DNA from: Bacteroidales bacterium
Lineage (GTDB): Bacteria > Bacteroidota > Bacteroidia > Bacteroidales > UBA932
DNA: 64,000 bases
Direction: 5' to 3'
NCBI GenBank assembly: GCA_017451395.1
Contig: JAFSPR010000099.1
Location: forward strand, 1 to 64,000
Below the pieces are notes generated by a model, which saw only the letters and a program-made list of their open reading frames with translations, was not told where the DNA came from and ran no database searches. Shown here one piece after another: positions 43,785-52,514 of the stretch (its first letter is position 1; each line of letters starts with the position of its first letter). The translations under genes and the position numbers were made by a program.

Positions 43785-45056
43785 ATGCTTACACTCAAAA
43801 CCTTACGCGAAGATCCGGAACTGGTTATCCGGAAACTTGCAAAAAAGCATTTCGACGCCCGTGAGATTGTTGCGGACGTAATAGCGATGGATGACCGCCG
43901 TAAAGCCATCCAGCAGGAGTCCGACGCCCTCCTCGGCCAGCAGAAGAAGGCCGCGGCAGCAATCGGCCAGCTCATGAAGGAAGGAAAGAAGGAAGAGGCC
44001 GAAGCCGCAAAGGCAGAGGTTGCAGCCCTCAAGGCCCGTTCACAGGAACTCCTTAAGGAGGCCGATGAAAACGCCGCCGCCCTCCAGGACAAACTTGTCC
44101 TCCTTCCCAACCTTCCCTGTGACCTTGTTCCGGAAGGAGCAGGCGCAGAGGACAACCTGGTTGTGAAGATGGGCGGCCCCGAGGTCAAACTCCCCGAAAA
44201 CGCCCTTCCTCACTGGGAACTTGCGAAGAAGTATGACATCATAGACTTCGACCTTGGTGTAAAGATCACCGGCGCCGGTTTCCCCGTCTATAAGGGCAAG
44301 GGCGCAAAACTCCAGAGGGCCCTCATCAACTACTTCCTGGACCGCAACACCGCAGCCGGATACAAGGAGGTTGAGCCCCCTGTGATGGTAAATGCCGCTT
44401 CCGGTTTCGGCACGGGCCAGCTCCCCGACAAGGAAGGCCAGATGTACCACGCTACCGTGGACAACTTCTATATGGTCCCCACCGCAGAGGTTCCCGTCAC
44501 CAATATCTTCCGTGACGTTATCCTGGGCGCAGATGACTTCCCCCAGAAACTTACCGCATACACTCCCTGCTTCCGCCGTGAGGCCGGTTCCTACGGCAAG
44601 GACGTGAGGGGCCTTAACCGCCTGCACCAGTTTGACAAGGTGGAGATTGTTCGCGTAGAGAAGCCGGAGAACAGTTATGCAGCCCTTGATGAGATGGTGG
44701 CGCACGTAGAGAGCCTTGTTAACGAACTTGGCCTCAAGTACCGCATCCTCAGGCTCTGCGGCGGTGATATGAGTTTCACATCGGCCATCACCTACGACTT
44801 CGAACTCTGGAGCGCAGCCCAGGGCCGCTGGCTGGAGATCTCCTCAGTTTCCAACTTTGAGAGTTACCAGGCCAACCGCCTCAAGTGCCGCTATAAGGAC
44901 GCAGACGGCAAGATGCAGCTTGCACACACCCTCAACGGCAGTTCCCTGGCTCTTCCCCGCGTAGTTGCAGCCCTTCTGGAAGACAACCAGAAGGATGGCT
45001 ACATCGAGATCCCTGAGTGCCTCCGTCCTTACACCGGATTTGACAGGATAGACTAA
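43785..45056 (+). CDS. serS: Seryl-tRNA synthetase
   Basis: 423 aa. The ATG at 43,785 was chosen because MLTLKTLREDPELVIRKLA is the usual SerRS start; an upstream TTG lies in the terminator tail. The N-terminal coiled-coil arm (about residues 28-105) binds the tRNA variable arm. Class II motif 2 (FRREAGSYGKDVRGLNRLHQF) and motif 3 (HTLNGSSLALPRVVAALLE) are intact. It charges tRNA-Ser with serine in the cytoplasm. Confidence 0.97.
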   Translation: MLTLKTLREDPELVIRKLAKKHFDAREIVADVIAMDDRRKAIQQESDALLGQQKKAAAAIGQLMKEGKKEEAEAAKAEVAALKARSQELLKEADENAAALQDKLVLLPNLPCDLVPEGAGAEDNLVVKMGGPEVKLPENALPHWELAKKYDIIDFDLGVKITGAGFPVYKGKGAKLQRALINYFLDRNTAAGYKEVEPPVMVNAASGFGTGQLPDKEGQMYHATVDNFYMVPTAEVPVTNIFRDVILGADDFPQKLTAYTPCFRREAGSYGKDVRGLNRLHQFDKVEIVRVEKPENSYAALDEMVAHVESLVNELGLKYRILRLCGGDMSFTSAITYDFELWSAAQGRWLEISSVSNFESYQANRLKCRYKDADGKMQLAHTLNGSSLALPRVVAALLEDNQKDGYIEIPECLRPYTGFDRID

Positions 45057-45063
45057 AAAAATT

Positions 45064-45071
45064 GCTATCTT
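45064..45071 (+). promoter_or_regulatory. -7 element of ruvC
   Basis: TATCTTTG, 9 nt before the ruvC ATG and 8 nt after the serS stop codon; predicts a leaderless or nearly leaderless transcript. Confidence 0.55.
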
Positions 45072-45080
45072 TGTACCTTA

Positions 45081-45638
45081 ATGGACAAAGAGCGTGTAAT
45101 ACTTGGAATAGACCCCGGCACCCAGCTGCTGGGGTTCGGCGTAATCAAAAGCGTAGGCAAAAAGGCCGAGTACGTGGACATGGGTGTCCTGGATATCCGC
45201 AAGGAAAAGGATGCCTATGTAAAGCTCAAGGCCATCTACGACTGCATTTCAGAGGTTTGCAAAAGTTATGGCCCCACGGAACTCGCCATTGAGTCCCCGT
45301 TCTACGGCAAGAACGCGCAGGTGATCCTGAAACTTGGACGCGCCCAGGGAGCAGCCATGATCGCGGCCTTGGAATACGGCGTGCAGTCCGTTACGGAATA
45401 CGCCCCCAGAAAAGCCAAAGAAGCCATTGTAGGCAACGGCGCCGCTTCCAAGGAGCAGGTGCAGATGATGCTGGAAAAAACCCTTAACGTGAAACTTGAA
45501 TCACGGCATCTGGATGCAACGGACGCCCTTGCCATTGCCCTTTGCCACCACTATGAAACAACTTCGCCACTAAAATCCGCCAAAGGTAAAGGCGGTTGGG
45601 AACAGTTTTTGAAAGAAAACCCGGAACGTGTATTGTAA
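45081..45638 (+). CDS. ruvC: Holliday junction resolvase RuvC
   Basis: 185 aa. ILGIDPGTQLLGFGVI gives the first catalytic Asp; LAIESPFYGKNAQ gives the Glu; and HLDATDALAIALCHHY gives the C-terminal acidic residues of the RNase H-like fold. It cuts Holliday junctions with RuvAB. The outer-membrane receptor gene starts 4 bp after it. Confidence 0.95.
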   Translation: MDKERVILGIDPGTQLLGFGVIKSVGKKAEYVDMGVLDIRKEKDAYVKLKAIYDCISEVCKSYGPTELAIESPFYGKNAQVILKLGRAQGAAMIAALEYGVQSVTEYAPRKAKEAIVGNGAASKEQVQMMLEKTLNVKLESRHLDATDALAIALCHHYETTSPLKSAKGKGGWEQFLKENPERVL

Positions 45639-45642
45639 ACTT

Positions 45643-48600
45643 ATGGTTAGAAGGTTGTTAGCTGCAGTGGCAGCTCTTTTGGCGGCAGGGACTCTCTTTG
45701 CCCAAAATTACAAAATCACCCTGAAGCTTCAGGATGCATCTAACGGTGAGCCCGTAGGGTTTGCCACAGTTTCGGCCACCCCTGAAAAAGGGCAGGTGAA
45801 ATACGCCCTCACAGACAGCGACGGCAATGGCGTGGTGGAAAAAGTCCGTGCAGGGAAGTATACCCTCAAGGCCGAAATAATGGGCTACGTCACCTATGAG
45901 AAAGAGGTGGAAGTAAAGGCCGACACCGACCTTGGCACAATCAAGATGGAACTTGATGCCCAGGCCCTTGACGCTGCGTCGGTTTCTGCAACGGGTAACC
46001 CCATCATTGTGAAGAAGGATACCATAGAGTATAACGCCTCCTCATACAAGATCAGCGATGACAACGTCCTGGAAGACCTCCTGAAGAAACTTCCCGGCGT
46101 GGAGGTGGATGAAAACGGTACCATCACCGCCAACGGAGAAACCATCACCAAAATCACCATCGGCGGCAAAACCTTCTTCCTGGACGACCCTCAGCTCGCA
46201 TCCAAGAACATCCCCGCCAAGCTAGTGGACAAGGTGAAGGTGGTGAAAAAGAAGAGTGAGCAGGCCGAATTCACCGGGATAGACGACGGCGAGGACGAAA
46301 CCGTCATCGATCTCAGCGTCAAGCCCGGCATGATGAACGGCGTATTTGGTAACGCCATGGCCGGTGGCGGCTACGACCTCCCTTCGTCAGGCCAGTATAC
46401 TCCCGTAGCGGACCATATCCGCTGGCAGGGAGCCTTCATGGGCGGCCGTTTTGCCGAAGACAGCCAGATAAGCGTGATTGCAAACGCCAACAACACCAAC
46501 AACCGTGGATTCAATGACCTTGCAGGCTCCATGATGAACTCCATGATGGGAGGTGGCGGCGGAATGGGCCGCGGCGGCGGTGGATGGGGCAACTCCAACG
46601 GCATCATCACCTCCTGGATGGGCGGCGCCAACGGCGTTTTCGACCTCTTCGACAAAAAGATGGAACTTGGCGCCAACTACCTTTACAACGGTACGGTGAC
46701 GGATGTGCTGGAAGAAACCTACAAGGAGACTTACCGCACGGACGGCACCACCCTCATCTCTTCAACGGACGGCTTCAGCAACCGTTTCACGGACGGTCAC
46801 CGCTTCGGCATAAGGATGGAGCACAAGTTCTCAGAGAATACATCGCTTCTCATCGAGCCCCAGTTCAACTTCGGCCGGGGAAACTACCTGCAGCAGTCCC
46901 TGTTTGACACCCGTACCCAGGCCCTTGACGGGTCAATCGGCCGAACCAACAGCGGTTACACCAATAACTCCGGTGCCAACAAAAACTGGCAGACCAGGGG
47001 ATGGGCCCTCCTCCGCCAGAGGCTTGGAATCCCGGGCCGGACAATATCCCTCAACGTGAACTGGAACATCTCCAACAATACCCTTGGAGGCTACAACCAG
47101 TCCATCACCAATACGCTGTTCGGGGCCGATGAAAGCGTAGATCCTACCGGCAGTACCTTCGTGAACCAGCGTATCGCCCAGGAGTCCCGCACCCGCGCCG
47201 TGGGAGGCCGGTTGGTTTATACTGAGCCTCTTGGCGGGAACTTCTACATGGAAGGAAGCTACAACGTCAACTTCAACCAGTCCACTTCCGTGAAGGATGT
47301 CTTCAACAGCGCCAATCCCTATGAGTATGTGTCGGAATTCGCCACTCTGGATGCCCTGAGGGCCGCTTCTGACCCCATGAAATACCTCATGCCCGGAGAG
47401 ACCAAGGACGACACCTACTCCAACAGTATTCTAAACAGGTCACTGACGCATAATATCGGCCTGGCGTTCATGTACCAGAACGACAAACTCCGCGCACAGC
47501 TTGGTGCTGGCGTCATTCCTACCGATACCTACAACAAGACCAACGACCGCGAGTACAAGCCCGGCGTTATCTGGAACGTGGCTCCGCGTGCCATGCTGTT
47601 CTACGACTTCACGGAGAATTCCAACGTCCGCCTGTTCTACTGGGGCCGTTCGGCTCAGCCATCTACTTCCCAGCTCATGCCGGTGGCAGACAATACCAAC
47701 CCTCTGGCAGTATCTCTTGGTAATCCCTATCTTACCCCGTACTTCAATCACGGGCTGCGCAGTGACCTCGAGTACTCCAACAAGAAGACCTTCTTCACCA
47801 TGCGCCTGCATGTTGAGGGAAACTATACCCAGAATCCCATTGTGAGCGCAATCTGGTACGACACCGCGGGCCGCACGTTCTCTCTGCCTGTCAATGGCCG
47901 GGACTCCTTCAACGGCAACATCCGCTTCATGGTAAACGCACCCATCGCAAAGTCAAACTTCTCCATCTCCAACATGCTGCGCCTCACTTATTCCAAGAGC
48001 GGAAGCTTTATCGGCGCAGCGTCCCTGGATATGAGCCCTTACTACGACGAGTCAAAGGCGGAGTTCTCATATGATGCCTTCCACGGCAACTATTTTGACG
48101 AATCCGGCAAGATGAATTCCGCGTGGGCCACGGACTTCCTTGACAACACCACCCGCAGTTTTGGATTCACGGAGAGGCTCCGCGCAACGTACCGTTCAGA
48201 CGACGTTGAGGTTATGCTCAGCGGCCGCACGCGCATGTCCAAGCCCTGGTACACCGTTCAGGCGGCGGTTGATGCCACCTGGGCCAACCAGGTGAGCGGT
48301 TCCTTCAAGTGGACCGTTGGCCAGAGCGGCTTCGAGGTGTCCACCGATGCCAATTACAACTGGTACAGGGGCTACACCACGGACCAGCCTTCTGAGTTTG
48401 TGTGGAACGCTTCCGTATCCCAGCAGGTTTTCAAGCGCCGCGGAACCATATCCCTCAAGGCCTACGACATCCTTGACCAGGCCAAGAACCTCACCGTTAC
48501 GGATACCGCCAACTACCATCAGGAAGTTCGCAACAACACTCTGGGCCGATACATTATGCTGTCCTTCACCTGGCGCTTCGGCAACTTCGGCAAGGCCGGT

Positions 48601-48654
48601 GAGCAGATGCGCGGCCGTATGGGCGGCGGCCCCGGCGGCAGACGTCCGTTCTAG
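45643..48654 (+). CDS. Outer-membrane beta-barrel receptor (TonB-dependent type) with N-terminal carboxypeptidase-like domain
   Basis: 1003 aa from the ATG at 45,643, giving a good signal peptide (MVRRLLAAVAALLAAGTLFAQ). A carboxypeptidase-regulatory-like domain is at about 24-115 (DASNGEPVGFATVSATPEKG, ALTDSDGNGVVEKV). A plug-like segment follows (VLEDLLKKLPGVEVDENGTI, ITKITIGGKTFFLDD). The barrel is of the outer membrane beta-barrel family 3 type. A Gly/Met-rich loop (MMGGGGGMGRGGGGWG) lies near residue 305 and a Gly/Arg tail at the C-terminus. No SusD partner is adjacent, so the ligand is unknown. Unlike its neighbours, the gene contains CATG at normal frequency (about 16 in 3 kb). A hairpin terminator lies 31 nt downstream. 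Confidence 0.87.
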   Translation: MVRRLLAAVAALLAAGTLFAQNYKITLKLQDASNGEPVGFATVSATPEKGQVKYALTDSDGNGVVEKVRAGKYTLKAEIMGYVTYEKEVEVKADTDLGTIKMELDAQALDAASVSATGNPIIVKKDTIEYNASSYKISDDNVLEDLLKKLPGVEVDENGTITANGETITKITIGGKTFFLDDPQLASKNIPAKLVDKVKVVKKKSEQAEFTGIDDGEDETVIDLSVKPGMMNGVFGNAMAGGGYDLPSSGQYTPVADHIRWQGAFMGGRFAEDSQISVIANANNTNNRGFNDLAGSMMNSMMGGGGGMGRGGGGWGNSNGIITSWMGGANGVFDLFDKKMELGANYLYNGTVTDVLEETYKETYRTDGTTLISSTDGFSNRFTDGHRFGIRMEHKFSENTSLLIEPQFNFGRGNYLQQSLFDTRTQALDGSIGRTNSGYTNNSGANKNWQTRGWALLRQRLGIPGRTISLNVNWNISNNTLGGYNQSITNTLFGADESVDPTGSTFVNQRIAQESRTRAVGGRLVYTEPLGGNFYMEGSYNVNFNQSTSVKDVFNSANPYEYVSEFATLDALRAASDPMKYLMPGETKDDTYSNSILNRSLTHNIGLAFMYQNDKLRAQLGAGVIPTDTYNKTNDREYKPGVIWNVAPRAMLFYDFTENSNVRLFYWGRSAQPSTSQLMPVADNTNPLAVSLGNPYLTPYFNHGLRSDLEYSNKKTFFTMRLHVEGNYTQNPIVSAIWYDTAGRTFSLPVNGRDSFNGNIRFMVNAPIAKSNFSISNMLRLTYSKSGSFIGAASLDMSPYYDESKAEFSYDAFHGNYFDESGKMNSAWATDFLDNTTRSFGFTERLRATYRSDDVEVMLSGRTRMSKPWYTVQAAVDATWANQVSGSFKWTVGQSGFEVSTDANYNWYRGYTTDQPSEFVWNASVSQQVFKRRGTISLKAYDILDQAKNLTVTDTANYHQEVRNNTLGRYIMLSFTWRFGNFGKAGEQMRGRMGGGPGGRRPF

Positions 48655-48663
48655 GCGCGCGCA

Positions 48664-48822
48664 TCGCAGGTTAGACGTTAAAGTGTCGCAGGTCTGCAAA
48701 ATAGGGCGGACCTGCGACGTTTTTTTGCTCCTGTGGCCGATTTGCGTCGCAGGTGACGCCAAAAATGCAGACCTGCGACGAAAAGTGGCTGGACCTGCGA
48801 CACTTTGCCCTGTGACCTGCGA
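48664..48822. repeat. Cluster of seven TCGCAGGT/ACCTGCGA sites
   Basis: Sites start at 48,664(+), 48,686(+), 48,710(-), 48,747(+), 48,771(-), 48,793(-) and 48,815(-). Start-to-start spacings are 22, 24, 37, 24, 22 and 22 bp. The two halves are roughly inverted copies (AAAGTGTCGCAGGTC recurs in both). Two pairs form 10-bp hairpins. No gene is present in 48,655-48,923. Confidence 0.85.
48685..48726 (+). terminator. Terminator of the receptor gene, made from the repeat
   Basis: Stem GTCGCAGGTC / GACCTGCGAC with a 14-nt loop, followed by G and seven T. Confidence 0.75.
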
Positions 48823-48873
48823 CGAGACGCGGCTGGCAGGTAAGTGTTTTATACACAGCGTGTTGTGAATAAG

Positions 48874-48897
48874 CGGGTGCACCTGCAGGTGCACCCG
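48874..48897. repeat. 24-bp perfect palindrome downstream of rluD
   Basis: CGGGTGCACCTG and its reverse complement abut without a loop. It lies 26 bp beyond the rluD stop. No T-run follows on either strand. It could be a protein-binding site or a message-end hairpin. Confidence 0.8.
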
Positions 48898-48923
48898 AAT
48901 ATGTGTAAAGTGCTGAGCGATAG

Positions 48924-50039
48924 TTATTTAGCAGCCAGGTAGTTTTTCCACTTGGAGATAAGCGCCTGCATATCTTCGGGCAGGGGGGCCTCAAAGTTCA
49001 GGCGCTCTCCGGTGACGGGGTGCGTGAACCCAAGGGTACGCGCATGGAGCGCCTGGCGGGGACACAGCGCAAAACAGTTCTGGATAAACTGCTTGTATTT
49101 GGAGTAGATGGTGCCCTGACGTATCTCAGAGCCGCCATAGCGCTCATCATTGAAAAGAGGATGGCCGATGGAAGACATATGCACACGGATCTGGTGCGTG
49201 CGTCCTGTTTCCAGACGGCATTCAACCACAGTGATGAAGCCATAGCGTTCAAGGACTCTCCAGTGGGTGACGGCCCACTTGCCCTTTTCAGGGTCATCAT
49301 ACACGCGGAAGCGGAGGCGGTCGTTGGGGTCCCGGCCGATAGTTCCTTCAATTGTTCCCTCATCCTCCTGGATGTTGCCCCAGACCACAGCCGTGTAGAT
49401 GCGGTCTATGGAGTGGACGAAGAATTGGTCGGCCAGATTGAGTTGCGCAGCCGGGTTCTTCGCAATGACCAGAAGCCCGCTGGTGTCCTTGTCTATTCGG
49501 TGCACAAGAACGCCCATCCTTTCATCCTCCACGTCAGGGCTGAGGTGCAGGTAATATGCAAGGGCGTTTACAAGGGTGCCGTTGTAGTTGCCGTGCCCGG
49601 GGTGGACCACCATTCCGGCGGGTTTATTCACTACCAGAACGTCATCGTCCTCATACGTGATGTCAAGCGGAATGTTCTCCGGAAGTATCTCGGCGCCCCT
49701 TCTCTCATATGGCATTACAAACTTCACAACATCACAGGGACGCACAATGTAGTTGGCCTTGACGGGTTTGTCATTGACCAGCACATAGCCAAGTTTTATT
49801 GCCTGCTGAACCCTGTTACGGGAAGTGTCTTCCTGATGCGACGCTATGAATTTGTCTATCCTTTCCGGTTCCTGGCCCTTGTCCACCAAAATCCGGAAAT
49901 GTTCAAACATCTCCGTCTCCTCATCCCCGCGCTCAATCTCTTCTCTGAGGGGGCTCTGCCCCCTATTATCCCCCGCGGCCTCCGGCCGGCCGCTCTGCAG
50001 AGCGGCTTGGCGCACAGATTCAGTGTTGTGGTCTATCAT
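48924..50039 (-). CDS. rluD: 23S rRNA pseudouridine synthase (RluD family)
   Basis: 371 aa. An S4 RNA-binding domain (ERIDKFIASHQEDTSRNRVQQAI, about residues 58-120) is followed by the RluA-type catalytic domain: VLVVNKPAGMVVHPGHGNYNGTLVNAL, HRIDKDTSGLLVIAK (catalytic Asp), and the C-terminal RTHQIRVHMSSIGHPL. It isomerises uridines in helix 69 of 23S rRNA if it is true RluD. The first 42 residues are an unusual extension encoded largely by palindromic DNA; the domain proper could start at Met43. The start at 50,039 is supported by a 4-bp ATGA overlap with the PASTA gene stop. Confidence 0.92.
   Translation of the reverse strand: MIDHNTESVRQAALQSGRPEAAGDNRGQSPLREEIERGDEETEMFEHFRILVDKGQEPERIDKFIASHQEDTSRNRVQQAIKLGYVLVNDKPVKANYIVRPCDVVKFVMPYERRGAEILPENIPLDITYEDDDVLVVNKPAGMVVHPGHGNYNGTLVNALAYYLHLSPDVEDERMGVLVHRIDKDTSGLLVIAKNPAAQLNLADQFFVHSIDRIYTAVVWGNIQEDEGTIEGTIGRDPNDRLRFRVYDDPEKGKWAVTHWRVLERYGFITVVECRLETGRTHQIRVHMSSIGHPLFNDERYGGSEIRQGTIYSKYKQFIQNCFALCPRQALHARTLGFTHPVTGERLNFEAPLPEDMQALISKWKNYLAAK
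49948..50005. repeat. Palindromes in the 5' end of rluD
   Basis: AGGGGGC-TCT-GCCCCCT (49,948-49,964) and the perfect 18-bp palindrome GCCGCTCTGCAGAGCGGC (49,988-50,005), with a GC-rich stretch between them, encode most of the extra N-terminal residues of RluD. Confidence 0.75.
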
Positions 50040-50806
50040 TGGGCGGGTAGCTTGGAGTGATCAAGGGTGAGGTAGATGTTTATGGAAGAGCCAAGGCTCT
50101 TTGTGGCGCCAATGGCGTCCTGCCTGTAGACCACTGCGTCCACGGAGTCTGCGTAGGTTTTGATGTTGGGATCGAAGGTAACCTTGCCGGTATTGAGGAA
50201 GCGGTCGTGGATAGCGTCTACGGCGCTAACGTATTTCATACCGATGACACGGGGCACCACGGTAGTGTTTTCTTCACTGCCCACTCCAACCTTGAGGTCT
50301 ATGTCAGATCCATTGACCACAAGGTCTCCGGCGGCAAGTTCACGGCCGTCGCAGTACTGGCCCAGGACGGTGTTGGTGGCTATGTCCCTCACGTAATTGA
50401 GTTTCCCTATGTTAAGGCCGCGATTCTTAAGTTCCGCGCGGGCTTCGGTTACGGAATAACCGTATAGATTAGGCATCACAACCTTTCTGGGCACAACGGA
50501 ATTGATGGTAAGGAAGATGCTGCGGCCCTTCTTCACCTTTGCCCCGGCCTTGGGGTTCTGCCTGTAAACCACACCGCCGGGAAGGCGCTTCACAAAGACG
50601 GAATCCACCACCTTTATGCCCACGCCGCCGGCCTTGGCAAGGGAATCGGCCCTTGTAAGACTGAGGTTAGTGAAATCCGGGGCGGTCACGGTCTTTCCAT
50701 GACGGGTGATAAGGTTGAGCCCCACGGCCGCTCCTACAAGAAGCAGCACGAAGAATATCACTGCACCTATGAGGTTCTTTAAAATCCAGTTATCCTTGAA
50801 AGCCAT
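50036..50806 (-). CDS. PASTA domain membrane protein
   Basis: 256 aa. One N-terminal transmembrane helix (about residues 12-32, LIGAVIFFVLLLVGAAVGL) is followed by three PASTA repeats: about 35-100 (PDFTNLSLTRADSLAKAGG ... QNPKAGAKVKKG), 103-175 (MPNLYGYSVTEARAELKNRGL) and 178-250 (VPRVIGMKYVSAVDAIHDRFL). PASTA domains bind peptidoglycan fragments in kinases and penicillin-binding proteins; here no kinase domain is attached. It is coupled to rluD by a 4-bp overlap, an arrangement I believe is common in Bacteroidales. Confidence 0.9.
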   Translation of the reverse strand: MAFKDNWILKNLIGAVIFFVLLLVGAAVGLNLITRHGKTVTAPDFTNLSLTRADSLAKAGGVGIKVVDSVFVKRLPGGVVYRQNPKAGAKVKKGRSIFLTINSVVPRKVVMPNLYGYSVTEARAELKNRGLNIGKLNYVRDIATNTVLGQYCDGRELAAGDLVVNGSDIDLKVGVGSEENTTVVPRVIGMKYVSAVDAIHDRFLNTGKVTFDPNIKTYADSVDAVVYRQDAIGATKSLGSSINIYLTLDHSKLPAQ

Positions 50807-50826
50807 AGTTTGTTCTGTTTAACCCA

Positions 50827-50855
50827 CAAATTTACGAAAATTATTCATAACTTTG
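50827..50855. promoter_or_regulatory. Back-to-back promoters for the PASTA gene and lnt
   Basis: Minus strand: TAAATTTG at 50,834-50,827, 20 nt before the PASTA gene start. Plus strand: TAACTTTG at 50,848-50,855, 6 nt before the lnt ATG. The whole divergent region is only 55 bp. Confidence 0.55.
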
Positions 50856-50861
50856 TTTGTT

Positions 50862-52469
50862 ATGAAAAACCGCACCGGCATATTTGCAGGGCTTACCCTG
50901 GCCTTCACGGTCCTTATGAGCATCCCGTGGCTGGTCCCTCATATGGGCTGGACGGCGCTTCTGGGCTTTGTGCCGCTGCTTATTATGGAGCGGCTGGCTA
51001 CGGAGTGGAAAACACGCCGGTTCTTCTGGTGGCATTATCTTGCATTTGTGCTCTGGAATGCCGTCACAACGTGGTGGGTTGCCGGCGCAACGGTTGGAGG
51101 GGCGGTGTTCGCAATCCTTGCCAATGCCATCCAGATGAGCCTTGTATTTGAGAGTTTCCGCATAGTGAAGCGCCGCACGGGCGGTGTGCTTCCCTATATA
51201 TATCTGGCGGCGGCCTGGCTGGCCTGGGAGAAGTACTACCTATCAGTGGCGGAGATTTCGTGGCCTTGGCTGGTGCTTGGCAACGCCTTTGCGGAAACTA
51301 CCGGCCTTATCCAGTGGTATTCCGTCCTTGGTCAACTTGGCGGCTCGCTGTGGGTGCTGTCGGCAAACCTTGCCGTATTCGGCATAATGGTTGCCCTCTC
51401 CGACGGCCGTATGGGCGGGTGGAACCTGAAGGCCCGCATTGCGGCATTCTCCGGGCTTGCGCTGGTAGTGTTCGGGCCGATGATCTGGTCCTCATGCCTC
51501 CGCTGGGAGGACCCTTTGGATGCGCCTTCCCTACAGGTTATGGCCGGGCAGCCAAACCTTGACCCCTATGAGAAGTTCGGGGCGCTTACGCAGGAAGAGC
51601 AGGACGCCCGTTTCCTTCACCTTCTGGACAGCGCCGGCGTCCCAGACGGCCCCTGCCTCATCCTTGCCCCTGAAACCTTCACAGGGTATTTTATGCTGGA
51701 TAACGTCCGTGGGCAGAGGAGTTTCCAGCGTTATCAGGCCTGGCTCCGTGAGCATCCGGACGCAACGCTTATCTTCGGGGCATCGGCCTATGACGTAAAC
51801 GTCTCATATTCCGCGCCTTCCATCCTTTCCTACGACCAGGGGAAGGCCGATTCCGATGGCCGTCACGTATGGCTTACCAGCCACAATACTGCGGTTGCAA
51901 CGGACACTACCGGGCGGTATGAACTCTTCCATAAGTCAAAACTGGTGGTGGGGACTGAACTTACTCCTTACCCCAAGTTCTTTGTTCCTCTGGAGAAACT
52001 CCTTGGCGGAAACCTTATGGGTAAATGCGTGGGGCAGAAGGAGATATCCTGCCTTCACGTGAATGATGTCCCCGTAGGTGTGGCGGTTTGCTACGAGTCC
52101 GTGTACGGAGAGTATTGCGCCGGTTATGTACGTAAGGGTGCCATGCTCCTTACCGTAATCACCAACGACGCCTGGTGGGGGAACACTCCCGGCTATAAGC
52201 AGCATTTCTCCTACAGCCGCCTCCGCGCCATTGAAACCCGCCGCTACGTTGCACGCTGCGGCAATACCGGAATATCGGCCGTCATAGACCCTTCAGGCCG
52301 CGTGCTTGACCGCACTCCCTGGTGGCGGCAGGCCGTCCTTTCCGGCTGTGTGAAACTTCTTGACGGTGAAACCTTCTTTGTACGCTACGGAGACATTGTG
52401 GGCCGCGTATCCGTGTTCCTTTTCCTCCTCCTTGCCGCCGCAGCCCTCTTCCGGCCACGCAAACGATAA
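50862..52469 (+). CDS. lnt: Apolipoprotein N-acyltransferase
   Basis: 535 aa from the ATG at 50,862. The N-terminal half has about six transmembrane helices (GIFAGLTLAFTVLMSIPWLV onward). The C-terminal nitrilase-like domain has the Glu-Lys-Cys triad in LAPETFTGYF, FHKSKLVVGTELTP and VGVAVCYESVYGEYC. VTNDAWWGNTPGYKQH is conserved. A final helix ends the protein. It N-acylates the lipobox Cys, the last step of lipoprotein maturation, relevant to the many lipoproteins encoded in this window. Confidence 0.95.
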   Translation: MKNRTGIFAGLTLAFTVLMSIPWLVPHMGWTALLGFVPLLIMERLATEWKTRRFFWWHYLAFVLWNAVTTWWVAGATVGGAVFAILANAIQMSLVFESFRIVKRRTGGVLPYIYLAAAWLAWEKYYLSVAEISWPWLVLGNAFAETTGLIQWYSVLGQLGGSLWVLSANLAVFGIMVALSDGRMGGWNLKARIAAFSGLALVVFGPMIWSSCLRWEDPLDAPSLQVMAGQPNLDPYEKFGALTQEEQDARFLHLLDSAGVPDGPCLILAPETFTGYFMLDNVRGQRSFQRYQAWLREHPDATLIFGASAYDVNVSYSAPSILSYDQGKADSDGRHVWLTSHNTAVATDTTGRYELFHKSKLVVGTELTPYPKFFVPLEKLLGGNLMGKCVGQKEISCLHVNDVPVGVAVCYESVYGEYCAGYVRKGAMLLTVITNDAWWGNTPGYKQHFSYSRLRAIETRRYVARCGNTGISAVIDPSGRVLDRTPWWRQAVLSGCVKLLDGETFFVRYGDIVGRVSVFLFLLLAAAALFRPRKR

Positions 52470-52471
52470 CG

Positions 52472-52514
52472 GTTCAACAAAAAAGACTCCGTCAAGGAGT
52501 CTTTTTTGTTGAAC
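52472..52514. terminator. Bidirectional terminator between lnt and tRNA-Gln
   Basis: A perfect 19-bp stem (52,472-52,490 with 52,496-52,514, arms beginning GTTCAACAAAAAAGACTCC) and a 5-nt loop. Internal A6/T6 tracts give a U-run in either direction. The right arm overlaps the 3' acceptor strand of tRNA-Gln by five bases. Confidence 0.85.

Noticed and set aside
48664..48822. CRISPR-like array
   Set aside because: Repeats are only 8-15 bp, occur in both orientations, have 14-bp gaps, and no cas genes are near.
49020..50060. 346-codon open frame on the plus strand
   Set aside because: Antisense to rluD, which has both catalytic and S4 motifs.
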